A stretch of 21,390 nt of DNA from an uncultured Clostridium sp. GTDB lineage: Bacteria; Bacillota_A; Clostridia; TANB77; CAG-508. Positions 16,451 through 21,390 of the stretch are shown one piece after another. A program made the translations under genes and the position numbers. The stretch covers positions 1 through 21,390 of the forward strand of contig CAMLYR010000017.1 of NCBI GenBank assembly GCA_946491915.1. The letters are read 5' to 3'. How positions within the stretch are numbered: the stretch's first letter is position 1; each line of letters begins with the position of its first letter. The notes beneath the pieces are model-generated. The model did not search any database, was not told the origin of the DNA, and saw only the letters and a program-made list of their open reading frames with translations.

Positions 16451-16487
16451 TTATCATTATTTTATCATTATTTTATCTTTCTTTCAA
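16451..16487 (-). promoter_or_regulatory. Toxin-antitoxin promoter with direct repeats
   Basis: Minus strand -35 TTGAAA (16487-16482), 17-base spacer, -10 TAAAAT (16464-16459). Two head-to-tail 11-base units TTATTTTATC(A/T) (16457-16467 and 16468-16478, plus strand) and a partial third (16451-16456) cover the -10 and spacer, a plausible binding site for antitoxin autoregulation. Confidence 0.55.
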
Positions 16488-16521
16488 TATTTTATAAGAA
16501 TTTTATATACATTTTACAAAA

Positions 16522-16554
16522 AAAGTTATAGATAAAAACATAATCTATAACTTT
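16522..16554 (-). terminator. Terminator of the HTH-GNAT-cupin group
   Basis: Minus strand: perfect 12-bp stem AAAGTTATAGAT/ATCTATAACTTT, 9-base loop, followed by a T-run. It lies 13 bases after the cupin stop codon and separates it from the toxin-antitoxin promoter. Confidence 0.85.
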
Positions 16555-16566
16555 CTATTACTAATT

Positions 16567-16914
16567 TTAATCTAATAATTGACATTGTTCTTTATACCAA
16601 GCAGGACTACAAACCATGATGATTTGACAATTTCCTTCCCAGAAATAGACTTCTTCTTTGTCAATTAAAATGACATCTCCTTGTTTAAAATCTATTTGTT
16701 CATCCCTTTTATGTATTGTTCCTTTTCCTTCTAGGATATAAGCCATTTCTTTACATTTTAAGTTTGAGCAATATCCTTTTTCAGGATATCTTCCTTGTAT
16801 TGTATTAATACAAAAATCCATATCTTTATCATTCAATTTTTTAGAATATTCTAGCAAATAGCTTGTATCACTATTTATCACTTTTTGTGCTTCTTCTTTT
16901 TTTACAACTTTCAT
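16567..16914 (-). CDS. Small cupin-domain protein
   Basis: A 115-residue single-domain protein with the cupin beta-barrel pattern: CKEMAYILEGKGTI (motif 1 Glu and Gly) and FKQGDVILIDKEEVYFW (motif 2). The HxH pair that usually binds metal in motif 1 is replaced (SNLKCKE), so it may be metal-free, binding a small ligand rather than catalysing. It follows the GNAT gene by 34 bases on the same strand and is ended by a clear terminator. Function is unknown. Confidence 0.75.
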   Translation of the reverse strand: MKVVKKEEAQKVINSDTSYLLEYSKKLNDKDMDFCINTIQGRYPEKGYCSNLKCKEMAYILEGKGTIHKRDEQIDFKQGDVILIDKEEVYFWEGNCQIIMVCSPAWYKEQCQLLD

Positions 16915-16948
16915 ATCTTATCTCCTTTAAACCTTTATTATATTTCTA

Positions 16949-17455
16949 TTATTTTAATTTTAACATGTATAACTTTCTTAAAAATCCATTAGATAATCTC
17001 GTTTCTTTTACAAATTTTAATCCCACTCTTTCAAGTGTTTTACAACTTCCCATATTATTAGGATGTGCCATTGAAATAATATAATCAAATCCTAATTCTT
17101 TTGCTAAATTTAATTCTATTGTTTGAAGTTTTGTGGTAATACCATTTCCTCTATATTCGGGTAAAACTAAATTTCCTCCTAATTCACATACTTGATATTC
17201 TTCAAGTCCAAATTCTTTTTTAAAGTCTGCAAGCATCTCTTGTGAAACATATAATTGTGCCATTCCAGCAAGCTTATCTCCATCATAAGCACCATACAAT
17301 GGGGCATAATTTTTTTCATCAAACATACTGTCATATTCCCATTGTTCATAAGGAATAAAATATTCTTTGTCTTCTAATCCTCCTAATACTGTTTCTATCA
17401 ATGTAAATAATTGATCTTTATCTTTTTCTTCAATCTTTTTATACACTAAATTCAT
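16949..17455 (-). CDS. GNAT-family N-acetyltransferase
   Basis: A 168-residue acetyl-CoA-dependent acyltransferase. The acetyl-CoA loop is LPEYRGNGIT (98-107, R-x-x-G-x-G variant RGNG), preceded by the ELGGNLVL strand and followed by a long helix, AHPNNMGSCKTLERVGLKFV (motif B). The substrate is unknown. Its ATG overlaps the stop of the HTH gene in an ATGA (17455-17452), so translation is coupled and the two probably act together, for example a regulator with its enzyme. Confidence 0.85.
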   Translation of the reverse strand: MNLVYKKIEEKDKDQLFTLIETVLGGLEDKEYFIPYEQWEYDSMFDEKNYAPLYGAYDGDKLAGMAQLYVSQEMLADFKKEFGLEEYQVCELGGNLVLPEYRGNGITTKLQTIELNLAKELGFDYIISMAHPNNMGSCKTLERVGLKFVKETRLSNGFLRKLYMLKLK

Positions 17456-18612
17456 TTTAAAACCTCCTTTAAATTTTTAGAATATGTTTTTAATTTTTGA
17501 AAACAGTTATATGCTTCCATGACTTCTTTGGAATTTTTAGAGATATATCCTCTTTCTTTCATACCTTCTGGTAAATCTGCAATTAAGATTTCTTTATCAA
17601 TACCATCCCAACCTGCACCAACAATTTCTAATAATTTTGGTTCCTTTTCTTTTATCTCATCATAATCCACAAATAATGTTTTGATATTACTTTGCATATA
17701 AATTTTTAATGTTTTATTTTGCTTAAATTCTTTAATCTTATTCTTACTAAAGATAAAAATTCTTTCTACATTGACTCCTCTATTAGCTACTTCTAAGTTA
17801 ATTTGTCTAAACTTCATTTCTTGTGGTTCTTCTGTCCATTCATCTTCTAACATGGTTGATGCACACCATAAATAAGATTCTTTGTTTAACCTTCTAAAGC
17901 AATGATTTAATGCTTTATAAAATTTTCCGATTTCTAAATTCTCTGTTCTTCCATTTTCTCCAAATTCAATTTTTCCACCATCTGTTTCAATAGCCATACC
18001 GGTTGTATTTTTTAGTCTAAGTAATAGCTCAACAATATCTTCTATGATTTCATACTCATTTACAATACATTGTTTATCTTTTGGTATGTCCAAAAGAAGT
18101 GTATTAATTCTTAATCCAATTTCTTTTTTTAAATTTTCTGCTAAATTCTTTTCGATTGGATTTCTTTTTGGAATCTTGTCATCAACAATTACCATGCTTG
18201 ACTCTGCATGTAATTTTTTTGCAAAATGGACAATAAAATTTTCTTCTTCCTTATTCATGTGATATTTTGCAAAATAAATAAGTCCTTCATAATATTGGGA
18301 TACATTTTCTAGATTATCTTGTATTTCTTCAATTTCTCCATACTCTACAATATATCCCTCTTTTTCTAAACATTCTTTTAAATATGCGTTCCAATTTTTA
18401 TTGCTATTAATTATCATTATTTTTTTAGGTATATGAATATATTTATAAATGTTACTTCTTCTATCTGAAGGTTTTAATGTATCTTCTGGAATCTCCCATA
18501 CCATTCCATTTTTGATAGCTCCATGAATTCTATTTTCCTTGCATAATTTAATAATTCTTCTTTCTGTGATTCCCCATATTTCAGAGAATTGTTTTGCTGT
18601 TAAATATCCCAT
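17452..18612 (-). CDS. HTH regulator with Rossmann-like middle and unassigned sensor-like C-terminus
   Basis: 386 residues. Residues 1-50 are a MerR/excisionase-type helix-turn-helix (LTAKQFSEIWGITERRIIKLCKENRIHG, then a short beta wing MVWEIPED). Residues about 60-195 alternate strands and helices (KKIMIINSNKNWNAYLKECLEKEGY start) like a degraded Rossmann or SDR domain without a GxGxxG loop. Residues about 225-360 (YKALNHCFRRLNKESYLWCAS...NRGVNVERIFIF...) resemble sensor domains related to inactive phospholipase D-like folds; this is a weak impression. First gene of a GNAT-cupin group. It probably regulates itself through two palindromes in its promoter. Confidence 0.7.
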   Translation of the reverse strand: MGYLTAKQFSEIWGITERRIIKLCKENRIHGAIKNGMVWEIPEDTLKPSDRRSNIYKYIHIPKKIMIINSNKNWNAYLKECLEKEGYIVEYGEIEEIQDNLENVSQYYEGLIYFAKYHMNKEEENFIVHFAKKLHAESSMVIVDDKIPKRNPIEKNLAENLKKEIGLRINTLLLDIPKDKQCIVNEYEIIEDIVELLLRLKNTTGMAIETDGGKIEFGENGRTENLEIGKFYKALNHCFRRLNKESYLWCASTMLEDEWTEEPQEMKFRQINLEVANRGVNVERIFIFSKNKIKEFKQNKTLKIYMQSNIKTLFVDYDEIKEKEPKLLEIVGAGWDGIDKEILIADLPEGMKERGYISKNSKEVMEAYNCFQKLKTYSKNLKEVLK

Positions 18613-18630
18613 TTCTTTTCTCCTTTTTAT

Positions 18631-18696
18631 ATTATTCCGAATTTAGAATAATATGTGTTACATTTTTATATTATTCTATTTTCAGAATAATGTCAA
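18631..18696 (-). promoter_or_regulatory. Strong promoter with two 22-bp palindromic operators
   Basis: Minus strand: perfect -35 TTGACA (18696-18691), 17-base spacer, -10 TAATAT (18673-18668). Two sites of identical format ATTATTC-N8-GAATAAT lie at 18631-18652 and 18670-18691, centres 39 bp apart. The upstream one fills the -35/-10 spacer; the other covers the early transcribed region. The layout indicates repression, most simply by the HTH protein encoded directly downstream. The divergent M14 gene start is 98 bp beyond, so control of both is possible. Confidence 0.8.
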
Positions 18697-18793
18697 TAGT
18701 TTTTTGATGTTTATTTTAAAAACTTATTTTTCTCTATATATAATATTTTAACAAATTTTAGAATTTTTCATATGATATTTCTAGGTGATGAAA

Positions 18794-19260
18794 ATGAATA
18801 TAATTCCTACAAATGTTTTATACAATTCTTATCTGTTAAGGCAAAATCTAATTTTGTTAAATCATGCATATCCATTTTTAAATATTCAAGTAGTTGGGAA
18901 TAGTGTATTAGGTAAACCTATCTATGTAGTGAAATTAGGAAAAGGACCAAATAAAGTCTTTTATTCCGGATCGATTCATGCTAATGAATCGATTACTTCT
19001 GTTTTATTAATGAAATTTATTGAAAATTATTGTGATGCCTATATTTCTAACGCTTCTCTTTATGGATATCCTATTAGACAACTTTTTAACAGTACTTCTA
19101 TTTACATCATGCCTATGGTAAATCCTGATGGTGTTGATTTAGTCAATGGCTACATAAATCAAAATTCTACTGCTTATCAGAATGCTGTTGCCATTAGTAA
19201 TCGTTTTTCTGATATTCCTTTTCCTTCTGGTTGGAAAGCCAATATTAATGGTGAAAGTCT
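18794..19260 (+). pseudogene. M14-family zinc carboxypeptidase, 5' fragment interrupted by a mobile element
   Basis: The reading frame shows an M14 peptidase core: GKPIYVVKLGKGPNKVFYSGSIHANES with the zinc HxxE pair (H62/E65 from the ATG at 18794), MVNPDGVDLVNG, and FPSGWKANINGESL. Family members of the gamma-D-glutamyl-diamino acid endopeptidase type continue for over 100 residues with a third zinc His and a catalytic Glu; both are missing. After about 19255 the translation turns into unrelated residues and stops at 19378, overlapping the recombinase end on the other strand. The ATG at 18794 is preferred over the GTG at 18785 because AGGTGA (18783-18788) is correctly spaced for it. The rest of the gene would lie across the inserted element, outside the window. 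Confidence 0.8.
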
Positions 19261-19334
19261 TATTAACTTCCACCATTTTATTTTCAAAAAACAATGTAGT
19301 TTATACTACATTTCTATTGTCTTCGCTAGCAACG
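19244..19334. other. Likely element end / attachment junction
   Basis: Similarity to M14 peptidases fades at KANING (around 19240-19255) and the recombinase stop codon is at 19335, so the crossover is in or just before this stretch. Large serine recombinases recombine at a 2-bp core; the GG at 19250-19251 (AATGGTGA) is one candidate. The exact core cannot be fixed without the other end. Confidence 0.5.
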
Positions 19335-20991
19335 TTATATTGCCTTTTCAGCATTCAAAATTTTCTCTATTTCAATAAATTCATCTATATTTTCATTTAT
19401 CGTATTTAGTGGTGCAAAATTGAATGAAATAAAAACATTTTTATCTTTGTCTATCTCAATTTTATCAATTAATCTAAATAAATAAGATTTATCCACTTCT
19501 TTCATTTCTAAAAACTTATTGATAATTTTATTCATTTGTTCTTCATCATTTTCATTTTTTATATGTTGCTGACCTCGTAGCGATTGAAATCGATCTATTA
19601 GTTTACTCTTTTCATTTGTTAATTTATCTCTTTCATTAACGAACTTTACTGATATTCTTGTGAAGTCAATATCTAGTAATGTTCCATTTAATTTATCATC
19701 ATATAAACTATCTATTTTTCTATTTATATCAGCTATTTTAACATCAATTACTTCGATTTGCTTTTTCACGGACACTATCAAATCGATTGATGTATTTTTT
19801 ACCTTTTTATAAGTTTCTTCTAACATTTTACGATTAGCATACATTCTACAAACTTTTCTTACAATTTCTAGTATTCTTTTTTCAAACTTTGGATAATTTA
19901 AATTTCTTACATAGCAACCTCTTTTTTGATAGCCTGTATCCACAATATATGGAATCTTTGGTCTATTACTCTTATGATTTACTTTTAATACAATTTGCAT
20001 TTGCCAACCGACAATGTTTGCAATAAATTAATCCTCGTAATAAATAGTCATACTGTTTTACAACTTTTTTGGCTCGTTCTTTATGTATTATTTGTGCTTT
20101 CTCAAATACATCTTTATCGATAATTGCTTCATGTGTATTTTCTACTCTTATATATTTTTCCTTTTCTACTTTACGAAGTTTTTTTACTTTATATGAAACA
20201 ACAGATACTTTATTTTGAACTGTATTGCCAATATAAACTTCATTTCTTAGCATATCACATACAGTAGTTGCATTCCAAAAATAATTCATTTTATTTTTAT
20301 TTTGAACGATTCCTGTTTTTCTATATCCAGATGGGCTTAAATACTGATTTTTATTTAGATATTCAACAATTAATTTACTTCCTATTCCATTTACATACAT
20401 ATTAAATATTTTTCTAACAATATCTGCAACATTATTATCAATTACCAATTTGTTTTTGTTAGTTGAATCTTTCTTATATCCGATATGCTGGCGTACTGCA
20501 CAAATATTCTCCTTGTTTTTGTTTTTCTTTAAAAACGCTTCTTATCTTTTTAGATATATCTTTTGCATACATATCATTTAAAATCGCTTTAAATGGTGTT
20601 ATATCATTATTTACTGTCTCACTATATGTATCTATACCATCTAATATAGAAACATACCTAACTTGATTTTCAGGAAAATAATTTTCTATGTAATAACCTG
20701 TTTTTATGTAATCTCTACCAAGTCTAGATAAATCTTTAGTTATAACCATATTTATTTTTTGATTTTCAATATCTGTAATTAATCTATTAAACTGTGGTCT
20801 GTCAAATGTAGTGCCTGATACTCCATCGTCAACATATTCATCAATTAGTGTTAAATTATTTTCTTCTATATATCTTTCAATTATTTTTCTTTGATTTCCA
20901 ATACTTTCACTTTCTTGTTTATCACCATCTTCACGAGACAATCTAATATATATTCCGCACTTTATAATTTTTAGTTATTAATTTAAACATA
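19335..20991 (-). pseudogene. Large serine recombinase (TnpX/Tn4451-like) with four +1 frame disruptions
   Basis: Large serine recombinases integrate and excise mobile elements. From the ATG at 20991 (AAGGAG Shine-Dalgarno) the gene encodes a full 550-residue protein if single extra bases are skipped at C20958, one T of 20942-20940, C20482 and C20010. Order: resolvase domain (GIYIRLSRED, catalytic Ser about 18; TKDLSRLGRDY), recombinase domain (VRKIFNMYVNGIGSKLIVEYLN...YIGNTVQNK), zinc ribbon starting CKHCGWQM, and a long coiled coil, ending at TAA/TAG 19335. The segments between shifts stay open for about 153, 157 and 225 codons, and there are no internal stops or deletions. Three shifts are a C in front of a Gly codon, each creating CGG. 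Could be a young pseudogene, sequence error or recoding. Confidence 0.85.
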
Positions 20992-21024
20992 CCACTCCTT
21001 CCCATAAAAATATTTACATTAAAG

Positions 21025-21174
21025 TTATTCTAACGTATTATTTTCATTTTGTCTGCTCTTTAATTCAATATTTTTATTTTGAGAATAGTCTTTAAATATT
21101 TTACAGATAACTTTATCAATTGATTCTTTATTATTATCAAATTTGCAATAAACCTTTAGGTCATTTTTTTTCAA
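21025..21174 (-). CDS. 49-residue hypothetical protein upstream of recombinase
   Basis: A TTG start (21174-21172) follows an AGAGGTGGGG ribosome site. The product begins KKNDLKVYCKFDNNKESIDK and ends NENNTLE with a TAA at 21027-21025. It is charged and Lys/Asn-rich, with one likely central helix (KESIDKVICKIFKDYSQN). The recombinase Shine-Dalgarno lies in the 33-base gap after it, so they are probably cotranscribed. Short ORFs in this place are common in recombinase modules of clostridial elements, and could be a recombination accessory factor; that role is inference. It has no in-frame CGG and no frame break. Confidence 0.65.
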   Translation of the reverse strand: MKKNDLKVYCKFDNNKESIDKVICKIFKDYSQNKNIELKSRQNENNTLE

Positions 21175-21258
21175 TTGCCCCACCTCTTACTAATGTGTAT
21201 TAATTTTTTAAAAAATTATTCATATAACCTTTTCTACTATTAACAGCAATTGAAAATA

Positions 21259-21307
21259 AAAAATCTTATGGTCAAAACAAAAAAATTATTTTATCCATAA
21301 GATTTTT
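21259..21307 (-). terminator. Terminator upstream of the recombinase module
   Basis: Perfect 13-bp stem AAAAATCTTATGG (21259-21271) with CCATAAGATTTTT (21295-21307), 23-base loop, A/T runs on both sides. It should end transcription entering from the right on the minus strand and may work in both directions. Confidence 0.75.
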
Positions 21308-21333
21308 ATATTAAATTAAACTACATTTTCCTC

Positions 21334-21390
21334 CGAATTTTGAGAGCATTTTTTAATGCCCAAAATTCGCCAGCTTGGTGTTTTGACACC
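21334..21390. repeat. Tandem hairpins at the window edge
   Basis: A 9-bp stem CGAATTTTG (21334-21342)/CAAAATTCG (21361-21369) encloses an inner 5-bp GCATT/AATGC stem, and the last 14 bases form GGTGT-TTTG-ACACC. On the minus strand one frame stays open to the edge and ends at a TAA just right of 21317, so a gene tail is possible, but the nested stems argue for a structured, possibly repeated, non-coding sequence. Confidence 0.4.

Noticed and set aside
18785..18793. GTG/ATG starts upstream of 18794 for the M14 gene
   Set aside because: They overlap the AGGTGA Shine-Dalgarno; the ATG at 18794 has proper spacing.
20939..20941. TTG at 20941 as start of the recombinase
   Set aside because: It would place the catalytic Ser at residue 2 and remove the first strand of the resolvase domain. 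The upstream ATG at 20991 has a good ribosome site and restores GIYIR if two single bases are skipped.
19335..20991. Three separate recombinase genes
   Set aside because: The pieces are successive domains of one protein, joined by single-base shifts within a few codons of each other and without ribosome sites between.
1..21390. CRISPR arrays, tRNA or rRNA genes
   Set aside because: No regularly spaced direct repeats, cloverleaf genes or rRNA segments were seen; tmRNA is the only clear RNA gene.

Overview
The window comes from a very AT-rich, Gram-positive-type bacterium, most likely an uncultured gut Clostridia or related Firmicute. The signs are strong purine-rich Shine-Dalgarno sites, a one-piece tmRNA whose tag ends in YALAA, an FtsH/alanine racemase/FemX-type peptidoglycan gene set, a Gram-positive-style Pel polysaccharide operon and a Tn4451/TnpX-class large serine recombinase. 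Species cannot be named from the sequence alone.

Layout. Positions 2-85 hold the tail of an unknown gene, followed by a PepV-like M20 dipeptidase (204-1604, +). A ~200-bp foldback repeat (1629-1831) separates it from a minus-strand housekeeping block: femX-like aminoacyltransferase (7178-6114), a 167-bp REP/MITE-like inverted repeat (5940-6106), alanine racemase (5922-4804), a DUF1189 membrane protein (4804-3707) and ftsH (3672-1864). Next is a five-gene minus-strand operon (15204-7431) read as pelD-pelE-pelA(deacetylase)-pelF-pelG, with its own promoter and terminator. It should make, N-deacetylate and export a Pel-like amino-sugar exopolysaccharide. Two features stand out: PelG is fused to an extracytoplasmic glycoside-hydrolase-like (DUF4832-type) domain, and PelD ends before the GGDEF domain that normally binds c-di-GMP. 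Upstream lie ssrA (tmRNA, 15758-15402), a ParE/RelE-Phd/YefM toxin-antitoxin pair, a cupin, and a GNAT acetyltransferase translationally coupled to a HTH regulator. The regulator's promoter carries two identical-format palindromes.

The right end is mobile. An M14 carboxypeptidase gene (18794 onward) is cut off at about 19250-19260 by an element whose large serine recombinase (20991-19335) is preceded by a 49-residue ORF (21174-21025). The recombinase reads as a complete 550-residue protein only if four single extra bases are skipped. Three of the four are a C placed directly before a glycine codon, so each creates an in-frame CGG. By my reading by eye, CGG occurs in frame in no other gene of the window (about 5,700 codons). 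This pattern (decay, sequencing artefact, or +1 frameshifting at a rare or unassigned CGG codon) is the most unusual thing here and deserves a direct check.
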